The position numbers and the translations under genes are program-made. The notes below the pieces were generated by a model that worked only from the letters and a program-made list of their open reading frames with translations, did not search any database and had not been told where the DNA came from. A DNA stretch of 29,975 nt, taken from the NCBI GenBank assembly GCA_900549975.1, contig URQK01000007.1:1-29975 (forward strand), written 5' to 3'. The stretch is from an uncultured Mollicutes bacterium (GTDB lineage Bacteria; Bacillota_I; Bacilli_A; RFN20; CAG-826). Positions 6,558 through 15,109 of the stretch are shown piece after piece (position 1 is the stretch's first letter; each line of letters opens with the position of its first letter).

Positions 6558-9500
6558 ATTAAATTTAACATTACCTAAAACTTTATTAGCGGTATCACTC
6601 GCGTTCTTAGTGCTAACAGCAGTGGGCTATGAAATAGTTGATGAAAATAAATCTCAAATTAACAAAGCATTAAATATTAAAACTACAGAAATAATAAAAA
6701 AAGATTCATCAGAAGAAGTCGATTCTTTGTACTATAAAACTAAGTACAAATCAATTAAAGAATTAAAAAAAGACAGTTCAAAACTTTGTGAAGATGCTGA
6801 AGCAGAAGGAATCGTTTTATTAAAAAATGATAATAATGCTTTACCTTTAACAAAAGAATCCAGAAATGTATCCTTGTTTTCTATTTCTAGTGTTGATCCA
6901 GCTTATGGCGGAACGGGATCTGGTAATGTTGATACATCAACAGCTCCGACATTAAAAGAAGCGTTTGAAAGGAATTCTCTTTTTAAAGTAAATCCGGTAC
7001 TTTGGAACTATTATTCTTCACATCCTGAGTATAAAAGAAAATTTGTTTCAACAGGACAAGGTGTTAAGGGTATAGGCTATATGGGGGAAGCACCATGGAG
7101 TGATGTTAAGACAAATACGGAATCATCATTTAAACAATATGGAGATGCTGCAATTGTAGTACTTTCTCGAATTGGCGGGGAAGGGTCTGATATGCCTCGC
7201 GGTGAGTTTGCAGTAAATAAATTAAAGACAGATGTTGCTGGAGATAATGATGGTAACTATCTACACCTTTCTCCAAAAGAAAAAGATATGTTGCTAGGTC
7301 TTAAATTAGAAAAAGATGCAGGTAATATTAAAAAAATTATTGTTTTATTAAATGGTTGTAACCAAATTGAAGCTGATTTTTTAGAAGATACACAGTATGA
7401 CATTGATGCAGCATTGTGGATTGGAACTCCCGGAAATACAGGATTTTACGCAGTTGCAGAAGTTATAGCGGGGTTATCACCATCTGGAAGATTAAATACT
7501 ACATTCTGGGCAAATCATAATATGAACCCAGTTAATACAAACTTTGGTCCAAAAGTATATGAAGGCGCTAGCGATTCGATATTGGCAGATGGTACTTTTA
7601 ATCAAGACCGCGTTTATACAGCATATCAAGAGGGAATTTATGTCGGATATAAATATACGGAAACTAGATATATGGATTATGTTTATAATCGCTCTAATGT
7701 AGGTGAATATGACTATTCTAAAGTTGTAACTTACCCATTTGGTTATGGATTATCTTATACAAATTTCGAATATTCTAATTTTTCTATTAAAGAAGATATG
7801 AAAGATAATGAAAAAGTATATATAGTTAAAGTTGATGTGAAAAATGTTGGAAATGTAAAAGGAAAAGATGTTGTCCAAGTATATTTGGAAAAGCCTTATA
7901 ACCAATATAATATTGAAAATAAGATGGAAACAGCAGGTGTGGAATTAGTTGGATTTGCGAAAACTAAAGAATTAGATATTAATGAACCACAAACTGTCGA
8001 AATTGTAATTGAAGAACGTCAATTTGCTTCTTATGATTCTAACAATGCTAAGACATATGTTTTAAATGACGGTGATTATTATCTTAGTATTGGTAATGGT
8101 GCACACGAAGCTGCAAATAACATTCTTGCTAAGAAAGGCTATTCGCCATCAAATACAAATAATAAGATGGATGCAATAGGTAATAAAGATTTAGTTGGTG
8201 AAAAGATCACACTAGAGTTTGATAATAAAATTTATTCAAAATCCAAATCTACTGGTAATGAAATAACTAATAGATTTGATGGCGTTGATTTTAACAAATA
8301 CGAAAATAGAGGAACTGATTATATTAATTACTTAACAAGAAACAACTGGGAAGACACAGTACAATTAGACTGGAGTAAACATGCAATAATTCACTGGTCA
8401 AATAGTTTAGAAACTGATCAAAAGGCAATGGGTTATCAAACTGAATGTGTTGTTGAAGAAGATAAAAGTGAATATCCTAAATATGGGCAAGATAATGGAC
8501 TTCAGCTTATTGATTTAAGAGTAAATGAAAAAGGTGAAAAAATTCCTTATGATGATGAATTATGGGATCAATTATTAGACCAATTAACTTGGGAAGATTG
8601 TACATCAACAATATCATCTGGCATGAGACATTCTGAAGCAATTGAAAGTATTGGCAAACCAGAATGTACTGACCATAATGGTCCAAATGGTTTAACAGAA
8701 AGATATAGATATGGATCCACTAGCAAACAAGGATATGCTTATTTATACAACGACCCTGACATGAATTCTTATCCAACTTGTTACCCTTCCTCAAATGTAT
8801 TAGCTGCTTCATTTAATAAAGACTTGATTTATGAAGTTGGTGCTATGATTGGGGAAGATGCATTATGGGTTGGTTATGCTGGATTATATGGTCCTGGCAG
8901 TAATATTATCCGTTCACCATATAGTGGAAGAAATTTTGAATATTTTTCTGAAGATGGATATCTATCAGGCGAAATGTGCGCCTATGAGTGTGCAGCAATG
9001 GAAAGCAAAGGATTATATGTTTATAATAAACATTGCGCGCTAAATGATTCGGAAGATATGAGAAGAGGTATTTCGGTTTGGTGCAACGAACAAGCATTGC
9101 GAGAAGTGTATTTACGAGCATTTGAACTGCCAATAACAATTGATGGAACAAAATACAATTATAATGGCACTGAAGTTACTATGAAAGGTGCTTCTGGAGT
9201 TATGACAGCGTTTAATAGATTGGGACTTTACTGGTCAGGACAATCCAAATCTCTAATGACTGACTTCTTACGTAATGAATGTGGTATGACTGGTATTGCT
9301 GTTACGGATATGTGGTACGGAAACGTTACACCATATATGAACTTTGTTCAAATGTTGCTTGCTGGTACTAATTTAGTGGATGGCGCTGTGAAGGCATCAA
9401 CAAATATAGATATGTGTAGAACAAATCATGCTAATGTAGCATGGGCTATGCGAGAAGCTATGCATAGAATATTATATACCACTGTCCATAGTAACGCCAT

Positions 9501-9666
9501 GAATGGAATTACAAGTGACACTATAATAAAAAGACTAACGCCATTCTATTTACCATTAATTAGAGGAATAGAAATTGGCTCTGGAGTTGTATTAGTGGGT
9601 TCTATCGCATTAGGAATTTATATTATATTTAAAAACAAAAAAGAAATAGACTTATCAATATTATAA
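6544..9666 (+). CDS. Membrane-anchored GH3 beta-glycosidase with inverted domain order
   Basis: This 1040-residue protein reads N-terminal membrane helix (~12-29); the GH3 alpha/beta sandwich domain normally found second (EGIVLLKNDNNALPL, 88-102); a fibronectin-III-like domain after PFGYGLSYTNF (398-408); then the GH3 TIM-barrel domain normally found first, including NKHCALNDSED (K829-H830) and GIAVTDMW with likely nucleophile D922. The candidate acid/base is E213 in GGEGSD. A second hydrophobic helix (~1009-1029) followed by KNKKE ends the protein. Inverted-order GH3 enzymes are known from gut Firmicutes and act as beta-glucosidases or related glycosidases. The two helices imply a catalytic body held outside the cell at both ends, with N- and C-termini inside. 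It overlaps the small membrane protein gene by 14 bases. Substrate cannot be assigned. Confidence 0.92.
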   Translation: MKKNKLNLTLPKTLLAVSLAFLVLTAVGYEIVDENKSQINKALNIKTTEIIKKDSSEEVDSLYYKTKYKSIKELKKDSSKLCEDAEAEGIVLLKNDNNALPLTKESRNVSLFSISSVDPAYGGTGSGNVDTSTAPTLKEAFERNSLFKVNPVLWNYYSSHPEYKRKFVSTGQGVKGIGYMGEAPWSDVKTNTESSFKQYGDAAIVVLSRIGGEGSDMPRGEFAVNKLKTDVAGDNDGNYLHLSPKEKDMLLGLKLEKDAGNIKKIIVLLNGCNQIEADFLEDTQYDIDAALWIGTPGNTGFYAVAEVIAGLSPSGRLNTTFWANHNMNPVNTNFGPKVYEGASDSILADGTFNQDRVYTAYQEGIYVGYKYTETRYMDYVYNRSNVGEYDYSKVVTYPFGYGLSYTNFEYSNFSIKEDMKDNEKVYIVKVDVKNVGNVKGKDVVQVYLEKPYNQYNIENKMETAGVELVGFAKTKELDINEPQTVEIVIEERQFASYDSNNAKTYVLNDGDYYLSIGNGAHEAANNILAKKGYSPSNTNNKMDAIGNKDLVGEKITLEFDNKIYSKSKSTGNEITNRFDGVDFNKYENRGTDYINYLTRNNWEDTVQLDWSKHAIIHWSNSLETDQKAMGYQTECVVEEDKSEYPKYGQDNGLQLIDLRVNEKGEKIPYDDELWDQLLDQLTWEDCTSTISSGMRHSEAIESIGKPECTDHNGPNGLTERYRYGSTSKQGYAYLYNDPDMNSYPTCYPSSNVLAASFNKDLIYEVGAMIGEDALWVGYAGLYGPGSNIIRSPYSGRNFEYFSEDGYLSGEMCAYECAAMESKGLYVYNKHCALNDSEDMRRGISVWCNEQALREVYLRAFELPITIDGTKYNYNGTEVTMKGASGVMTAFNRLGLYWSGQSKSLMTDFLRNECGMTGIAVTDMWYGNVTPYMNFVQMLLAGTNLVDGAVKASTNIDMCRTNHANVAWAMREAMHRILYTTVHSNAMNGITSDTIIKRLTPFYLPLIRGIEIGSGVVLVGSIALGIYIIFKNKKEIDLSIL

Positions 9667-9747
9667 AGCACATTAAAAATTTTTAGGGTTTCGTATGGCC
9701 ACTAAAAATCAAATTAAGAAGTGGGTAATGTCAGACATAAAATTATT

Positions 9748-9780
9748 AAATGGTATCTTGGAAAGAAGATACCATTTTTA
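9748..9780 (+). terminator. Intrinsic terminator after the GH3 operon
   Basis: A perfect 12-bp stem, AAATGGTATCTT (9748-9759) and AAGATACCATTT (9766-9777), has a six-base loop and leads into a short T-run. It separates the GH3 operon from the TetR operon. The 80 bases before it contain an imperfect hairpin, ATTTTTAG (9679-9686) and CTAAAAAT (9702-9709), without a T-tail. Confidence 0.85.
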
Positions 9781-9791
9781 AAATAAAATTA

Positions 9792-9841
9792 TTGACAGCG
9801 CTTACAAAAGTGCTATTATAAAATTGATAGATAACCTATCA
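9792..9841 (+). promoter_or_regulatory. Promoter, cre-like site and TetR operator of the alpha-galactoside operon
   Basis: The -35 is TTGACA (9792-9797). The -10 is TATTAT (9814-9819, 16-base spacer) or ATTATA one base further. TGACAGCGCTTACA (9793-9806) overlaps the -35 and matches the CcpA cre consensus at 13 of 14 positions. Immediately after the -10 lies TGATAGATAACCTATCA (9825-9841), a near-perfect palindrome (TGATAGRT and AYCTATCA arms) at the expected transcription start. That position suits a repressor, most simply the TetR protein encoded next. The SD GAGGTG precedes the ATG at 9864. Confidence 0.7.
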
Positions 9842-9863
9842 GTTTCGTGATTGAGGTGATTGC

Positions 9864-10490
9864 ATGTCAAAAGCAAAAGAAAACAGAATAAACGCAGTAA
9901 TCAAAAAAGCAAGTGAATTATTTATTGAAAAATCAATTGAAGAAGTCCGAGTAGTGGACATTGCTAATAGTTTAAATATTGGTGAAGCATCAATATATCG
10001 CTATTTTGGTAAAAAAGAAAATCTTGTTTATAAAGTAGCAATATATTTATGGAATGAAGTAAAAACTAAATATTTTGATTATCAATTTATTTATAAAGAA
10101 AGTAGTGGTTTAGAACAAGTCAAACAATTCTTTAATTGTTTTATTGATATTTATAGTAATAACCAATCATTTTTCATATTTATTAATGATTTTGATAATT
10201 ACATCATTGACAAAAATATTGCTATGGATGATATTAATGAATACGAAAAAGAACTTCTTACTATTAAAGATATATTTGATAATATTTGGAATATTGGTGT
10301 TAATGATAAATCAATAAAAGCCAATATTAATAAAGAGGAAATATATTTTACTTATACGCATGCCTTATTATCTATATGCTCAAAATTATCGAAAAGAGCA
10401 ATTTTACATTCGGATAGCTTAGTATCAAGTATAAAACAAATAACATTATTAATAGATGTGTTCATCGATTATATCAAAGGAGGAAAATAA
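9864..10490 (+). CDS. TetR/AcrR-family transcriptional regulator
   Basis: The 208-residue protein has a TetR N-terminal DNA-binding domain (~8-56). It includes AVIKKASELFIEKSIEEVRV, the turn IANSLNIG, and the recognition helix segment EASIYRYFGKKENLV (41-55), which is highly typical. Residues ~60-208 form a helical ligand-binding domain with no recognisable specificity. As first gene of a TetR-symporter-alpha-galactosidase operon, with a palindrome at its own promoter, it is probably an autorepressor relieved by a sugar or sugar derivative. TetR proteins more often sense hydrophobic ligands, so the sugar inducer is a guess. One base separates its stop from the next ATG. Confidence 0.92.
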   Translation: MSKAKENRINAVIKKASELFIEKSIEEVRVVDIANSLNIGEASIYRYFGKKENLVYKVAIYLWNEVKTKYFDYQFIYKESSGLEQVKQFFNCFIDIYSNNQSFFIFINDFDNYIIDKNIAMDDINEYEKELLTIKDIFDNIWNIGVNDKSIKANINKEEIYFTYTHALLSICSKLSKRAILHSDSLVSSIKQITLLIDVFIDYIKGGK

Positions 10491-10491
10491 T

Positions 10492-11892
10492 ATGAATACA
10501 AGAAGATTAACAAAAAAAGAGATGTGGATTTTTGCTATCGGACAATTAGGCTGGTCCATATTAGGAGGAATTATCAATGCTTGGTTAGTAACTTTCTATT
10601 TGCCAACATCAGAGTCTGCTACTAAGTATATTAAACCTGGTCTTGTTATATTTGGAATATTAACAATCTTAGGATTAATTACTTTTATTTGCCGAATTTT
10701 TGATGCTGTTACTGACCCACTTATTGCAACACTTTCGGATAGATCAAAAAATCCAAAAGGAAGAAGAATTCCTTTTATGCGTGTAGCGGCGATTCCTTTT
10801 GCGGTTATTACAGTATTAGTATTCTGTGCACCTATTGAGCATATTAGTGGTATTAATGTGGCTTGGATTTTAGTATTTTTAATCTTATTTTATTTATTTA
10901 TGACGATGTATTGTACCCCTTATAATGCTTTAATTTCGGAATTTGGAAAAACTCAAGAAGATCGTATGTATATTTCGACCTCCATATCATTAACATATTT
11001 CTTTGGTACAGTTTTAGCCTATTTACCTTTTGTATTTGGTGGTGTATTACAAAAAGTTGTTTCTTATGACTGGAGTTATCGAATTTGTTTTATTGTTTTA
11101 GCGCTTATTGCTTTATTTTGTATGTTACTTCCAACATTTAAATTAAAAGAGACGGATTTTGTTGAGGTAAAACCATCAAATTCTAATACATTTAAATCAC
11201 TTGGTGCGACATTTAAAAATAAAGATTTTAGAATATTTGTTTGGTCGGATATTGCTTATTGGATTGGTTTAACTTTATTCCAAACTGGCTTACCATTCTT
11301 TGTTAAAGTATCAATGAAAATTGACGAATCTTTTACGATGATTTTATTAGCGGGTATGACTATTTTATCAGCTTGTTTTTATCCAGTTGTTTCTAAGCTT
11401 GTTAAAAAATTTGGTAAGAAAAAGATGACAATTGCTGGATTTTTAGGCCTTGCTTTAGCATATGTAATAACTGCTTTAATTGGCGTAATTCCTGTTGGTA
11501 ATAATTTAATTTATGGTATTGCAATTGTTGTTGTTGCATCTTTTCCAATGGCGTTACTTGGAATTATTCCTCAATCAATTGTGGCTGATATTGCCGAGGA
11601 AGACGCTATTAACACCAAAGAAAAAAGAGAAGGAATGTTCTTTGCTGCAAGAACATTTGCAATGAAAATGGGACAATCTATTGCCATGCTTGCCTTTACT
11701 TCATTAGCAATTTTAGGAGCAAGTCAAGACCTAACATCTAATGATATTGCAGCTTCGGAATTTGGTTTAAGAATTGTTGCGATAGTGGCAATCGTATTCT
11801 GCGTATTAGGCGCAGTTATATTAGCGTTTTATAACGAAAAACGTGTTATGAAAACAATTGAAGATAATCATAAAGCAATGGAAGAAAAATAA
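10492..11892 (+). CDS. GPH-family (MFS) sugar:cation symporter
   Basis: The true start is the ATG at 10492, after AGGAGG and directly behind the TetR stop; upstream in-frame codons overlap tetR and lack an SD. The 466-residue membrane protein has about 12 hydrophobic segments. It also has the GPH signature between helices 2 and 3, DAVTDPLIATLSDRS through KGRRIPF (71-95), with D71 and D75 at the cation-sensitive positions, and a TPYNAL motif in a later segment. GPH carriers (the MelB, XylP and GusB group) import glycosides with Na+ or H+. Linkage to an alpha-galactosidase-like gene one base downstream suggests an alpha-galactoside substrate such as melibiose or a glycosylated glycerol. The exact sugar is not determinable. 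Confidence 0.88.
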   Translation: MNTRRLTKKEMWIFAIGQLGWSILGGIINAWLVTFYLPTSESATKYIKPGLVIFGILTILGLITFICRIFDAVTDPLIATLSDRSKNPKGRRIPFMRVAAIPFAVITVLVFCAPIEHISGINVAWILVFLILFYLFMTMYCTPYNALISEFGKTQEDRMYISTSISLTYFFGTVLAYLPFVFGGVLQKVVSYDWSYRICFIVLALIALFCMLLPTFKLKETDFVEVKPSNSNTFKSLGATFKNKDFRIFVWSDIAYWIGLTLFQTGLPFFVKVSMKIDESFTMILLAGMTILSACFYPVVSKLVKKFGKKKMTIAGFLGLALAYVITALIGVIPVGNNLIYGIAIVVVASFPMALLGIIPQSIVADIAEEDAINTKEKREGMFFAARTFAMKMGQSIAMLAFTSLAILGASQDLTSNDIAASEFGLRIVAIVAIVFCVLGAVILAFYNEKRVMKTIEDNHKAMEEK

Positions 11893-11893
11893 T

Positions 11894-13519
11894 ATGCTTA
11901 AGTATTGTGTTGAAGATAAAGTAGTAAACTTAGATGTTAATAATGATTTAATTGTATCTATTAAAAAAGAAATAATTCCTTTAAAAGATGGAAGTAGAAT
12001 TATTTATAAATTATTAACTAAAAAAACCATCAAATTACACTCATTTATTATAGATTTACCTTTTAATTATAATAAAAAGGATTATATTTGCCCTAATGGA
12101 TATCAATCTTGGACTGATACATTAGTAAGAAAAAGAAACGGAAAAATGCATTCTTTAAGTCACTTGCCAAAATCTATTAAAAGCATGTATTGTTTTGAAT
12201 ATTATGGTGATTCATATTTTAAAAAATATAATTCAAAAAGTGGCTATTTTCATGGATTTTCATTTGCTTATATTTTAGGAGATAATGATACATTATTCGC
12301 TTCATTAAATGAAAGAAACTATTACACTATTTTTAATTTTGATAAATCTGATTATGTTCATGTTGAAAGTGATGTTGAAGACGAAGTAGTAGAAAAGGAA
12401 ACAGTTTTGTTAGACTTTATTGTGATTAATGGCAAAATAAGTGAACTATTTAATACTTATAAAGAAATCTTGAATTATAAAGTGATTGATAAAAAAATTA
12501 ATGGTTATACCACTTGGTATAATTATTACCAAAATATTAATGAAGATATCATATTACGAGATTTATCTTCTTTAGATGATAGTTATAATCTATTTCAGAT
12601 CGATGATGGATATGCAACGGCAGTAGGAGATTTTAAAAATATCGATAAAACTAAATTTCCTCATGGCTTAAAATTTGTGGTCGATAAAATCCACGAATCT
12701 CATAAATTAGCGGGTATCTGGTTAGCTCCTTTTATTGGAGAAGAAAAGTCGGAAACATTTAAAAATCATCCAGATTGGTTTATTAAAAAAGATGATAATC
12801 CATTAAAAGTAGGGACTAATTGGTCAGGATTTTACGCTCTTGACTTTGATAAAAAAGAAGTTAAAGAATACATTAAAAGTGAATTAAAGTTTTTAGTAAA
12901 TGAAGTTGGCTTTGATTTTATTAAAATTGATTTCTTACATGCTGTATGCATTAACCATCAAAATAAATCAAGAGCAAAACAAATGTATCAAGCACTTAAG
13001 TTTATTCGTGAGTGTGCACCTAATACTTTAATATTAGGATGTGGAGTGCCTTTAGCTAGCGCTTTTGGAGTTGTTGATTATTGTAGAATTGGTCCAGATG
13101 TTTCACTTATTTTTGATGATGTCTGGTTTATGAAATTTATGCATCGAGAAAGAATATCTACTAAAATAACATTACAAAACACCATTAATCGTTATTATAT
13201 TAATGAACTTGGGTTTAATAATGACCCAGATGTTTATATTATGCGAAAAGAAAATGTTAAGTTAAGTGATAAACAAAAAGAAGCATTAATTATTATTAAC
13301 TATATATTTGGCTCTATTTATATGACTAGTGATAACATTGCTAATTATGACACATCAAAAAAAGAGTTAATGCAAAAATATCAAGAATTTAAACATCATA
13401 AGGTGATAAGTATTACTTATGATAAAAAATATATTAAATTCGTAACAGAATTTAATAAAAATAGATATAATTTTAGTTATGATACTAAAAAAGGAGAATT
13501 AAGTTATGGAAAAATCTAA
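11894..13519 (+). CDS. GH36-like alpha-galactosidase, cytoplasmic
   Basis: The ATG at 11894 follows the symporter stop by one base (TAATATG). The 541-residue protein has no signal peptide. An N-terminal beta-rich domain (~1-200) precedes a TIM barrel beginning at GYTTWYNYY (204-212). In the barrel, FQIDDGY, GIWLAPF and the clan GH-D motif FIKIDFL place the nucleophile at D346. CRIGPDV places the likely acid/base at D402. These are the hallmark positions of GH27/GH36 retaining alpha-galactosidases. At 541 residues it is shorter than the ~700-residue tetrameric GH36 enzymes, so it belongs to a compact subgroup; an alpha-N-acetylgalactosaminidase or other GH36 activity is possible. With the upstream symporter it probably cleaves imported alpha-galactosides. 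Its end overlaps the next gene by 14 bases. Confidence 0.88.
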   Translation: MLKYCVEDKVVNLDVNNDLIVSIKKEIIPLKDGSRIIYKLLTKKTIKLHSFIIDLPFNYNKKDYICPNGYQSWTDTLVRKRNGKMHSLSHLPKSIKSMYCFEYYGDSYFKKYNSKSGYFHGFSFAYILGDNDTLFASLNERNYYTIFNFDKSDYVHVESDVEDEVVEKETVLLDFIVINGKISELFNTYKEILNYKVIDKKINGYTTWYNYYQNINEDIILRDLSSLDDSYNLFQIDDGYATAVGDFKNIDKTKFPHGLKFVVDKIHESHKLAGIWLAPFIGEEKSETFKNHPDWFIKKDDNPLKVGTNWSGFYALDFDKKEVKEYIKSELKFLVNEVGFDFIKIDFLHAVCINHQNKSRAKQMYQALKFIRECAPNTLILGCGVPLASAFGVVDYCRIGPDVSLIFDDVWFMKFMHRERISTKITLQNTINRYYINELGFNNDPDVYIMRKENVKLSDKQKEALIIINYIFGSIYMTSDNIANYDTSKKELMQKYQEFKHHKVISITYDKKYIKFVTEFNKNRYNFSYDTKKGELSYGKI

Positions 13520-14951
13520 AGAAATATTTGGTAATATCATTGATGAAAAAACTTATAAGAAAGCTCTTAAATCAAAAAAGAAATATCAAAGGAAATATGG
13601 AGATGAAAGTAAAACCCAATATCATTTATCTTCTAAACCATTAAATATATTAGGCAAAGATAAAACTATTAACAAATTAGAACTTGCTATTGATGATATG
13701 AAATTTGATAAAAAAGCGATTATCATTGGTAATATTAGAATGGGATTTGGTCATTACCGAATTTCTTTAGCGTTTGCAAGTTGCGCTCTTGCGTTAGGCT
13801 ATAAACCATATTGGTTTGATTTAAATAGTTTTAAAACCACAGGTGGAAAAATGATTGAACATCAAAACAAATTGTATTCTATGGGTTCTAAATTATCACA
13901 AAAGTCAAAATTGTTTAACAAATTATTTTGGGAACCAATGAATAGTGAAGGATTTCGCCAATTAACTTATAATGCGATTGACCAAAAAAATTCAGAATTA
14001 TTAGTGCCTTTATATACTGATTTTCCTAAAGATGTTCCTTTTATTGCCACTCACGTATGGCCTAGTCAAGGCGCAATTCATGCGGGTATGACTAATGTTT
14101 GTAATGCTATTCCTGATAACTGGCCAATGGCACTTCATCTTTCAGAAGGTGCACTTCATACAGTCCAAACACATTTTGCTTATTTAGGATATAAAAGATT
14201 AAATGGATTTGCTAAAAAGAAAGTATTACTTCCAATGCCTGATGATTCTTTAAAAGATGTTGGACATTATATTGATCATGAATTAGTGGCAAATTTAGAA
14301 AGTGATACTGAAGATAGATTAGATCGTATAAATAACAATAAACCACTACGTTTACTTTTAACTGTTGGTGGAGCGGGTGCACAATATCCAATATTTAAGT
14401 CAATTGTAAAGCATTTATTGCCTTACATTAATGAAAATAAAGTAGTTCTATTTATTAATTTTGGTGACCATGAAAAAGTACTTAAAAAAATGAGTAAAGA
14501 CATTAAAGAATTAGAAAGTGTTATGGAAATTTATAATAATAAATATGAAAACTTTATGGAAGATGTTAATAATGATAACTTTAATAAAGGAATTTATGCA
14601 CTATATAACAAAGAAATATTTGAAGCAGTATATTCCACGAATGTATTAATGCGCGTATGTGATTTGCTTATCACTAAACCAAGTGAATTAGCGTATTATC
14701 CAATTCCTAAACTTATGATTCAAAGAGTAGGTGGACATGAAGCATATGGGGCAATTCATGCAAGTGAATATGGTGATGGAACATATGAATGTCGTACAAG
14801 TAAAGAAATTAATGAAATGCTTGATTCTTTATTAAATGATAAGTTGTTATTAATCCACATGAATGAAAATATTCTCCATAATAAAGAAAGTGGACTATAT
14901 GATGGAGCGTATAATGTTATTAAATTAATAACAAAAACCAATAAAAAATAA
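13506..14951 (+). CDS. GT-B-fold-like protein of unknown function
   Basis: The start ATG at 13506 has a clear AAGGAG ten bases upstream and overlaps the alpha-galactosidase gene by 14 bases. The 481-residue soluble protein has an N-terminal Rossmann-like start, AIIIGNIRMGFGHYR (71-85), followed by LALGYKPYWFDL. The motif resembles the GxGH loop of GT28-type glycosyltransferases. A second Rossmann-like domain begins at LLLTVGGAGAQ (283-293) and continues to TKPSELAYYPIPKLMIQRVGGHEAYGA. That region resembles the donor-binding half of MurG/MGDG-synthase folds. I do not recognise a characterised orthologue. It could transfer a sugar to a lipid or small acceptor, or be a phosphorylase-like enzyme acting on alpha-galactosides. 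Position as the last gene of the operon supports a carbohydrate role only by context. Confidence 0.65.
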   Translation: MEKSKEIFGNIIDEKTYKKALKSKKKYQRKYGDESKTQYHLSSKPLNILGKDKTINKLELAIDDMKFDKKAIIIGNIRMGFGHYRISLAFASCALALGYKPYWFDLNSFKTTGGKMIEHQNKLYSMGSKLSQKSKLFNKLFWEPMNSEGFRQLTYNAIDQKNSELLVPLYTDFPKDVPFIATHVWPSQGAIHAGMTNVCNAIPDNWPMALHLSEGALHTVQTHFAYLGYKRLNGFAKKKVLLPMPDDSLKDVGHYIDHELVANLESDTEDRLDRINNNKPLRLLLTVGGAGAQYPIFKSIVKHLLPYINENKVVLFINFGDHEKVLKKMSKDIKELESVMEIYNNKYENFMEDVNNDNFNKGIYALYNKEIFEAVYSTNVLMRVCDLLITKPSELAYYPIPKLMIQRVGGHEAYGAIHASEYGDGTYECRTSKEINEMLDSLLNDKLLLIHMNENILHNKESGLYDGAYNVIKLITKTNKK

Positions 14952-14979
14952 TTTGCATACTGATTACTATTTCTAATTG

Positions 14980-15010
14980 AAATTCCGATGTTTTTGTCGG
15001 AATTTTTTTG
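14980..15010 (+). terminator. Intrinsic terminator of the TetR-symporter-GH36 operon
   Basis: A perfect 9-bp stem, AAATTCCGA (14980-14988) and TCGGAATTT (14997-15005), with an eight-base loop is followed by a run of T. It closes the plus-strand operon. Confidence 0.9.
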
Positions 15011-15064
15011 TCGCTTTTTCTTACATAAAATCATATGTTTTAGAAATTATTAATAATGAGCTAT

Positions 15065-15096
15065 AAAAAAAGACTTACGATTTGTAAGCCTTTTTA
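15065..15096 (-). terminator. Terminator of the minus-strand lipoprotein operon
   Basis: On the minus strand, GGCTTAC (15084-15090) pairs with GTAAGTC (15072-15078) through one G-U pair. Flanking A and T runs extend the stem, and seven T residues follow. It starts about 15 bases after the stop of the 15110 gene. It converges with the plus-strand terminator at 14980, insulating the two operons. Confidence 0.8.
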
Positions 15097-15109
15097 AGAT
15101 ATTTAGTTG

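Noticed and set aside
9679..9709. Second terminator after GH3
   Set aside because: The stem ATTTTTAG/CTAAAAAT is AT-rich and lacks a following T-run; the hairpin at 9748 is far better.
10456..10491. Longer N-terminus for the symporter
   Set aside because: The extension overlaps tetR out of frame and lacks an SD; AGGAGG precedes the ATG at 10492.
11858..11893. Longer N-terminus for the GH36 enzyme
   Set aside because: It would overlap the symporter end; the TAATATG coupling arrangement, also seen at the previous junction, supports the start at 11894.
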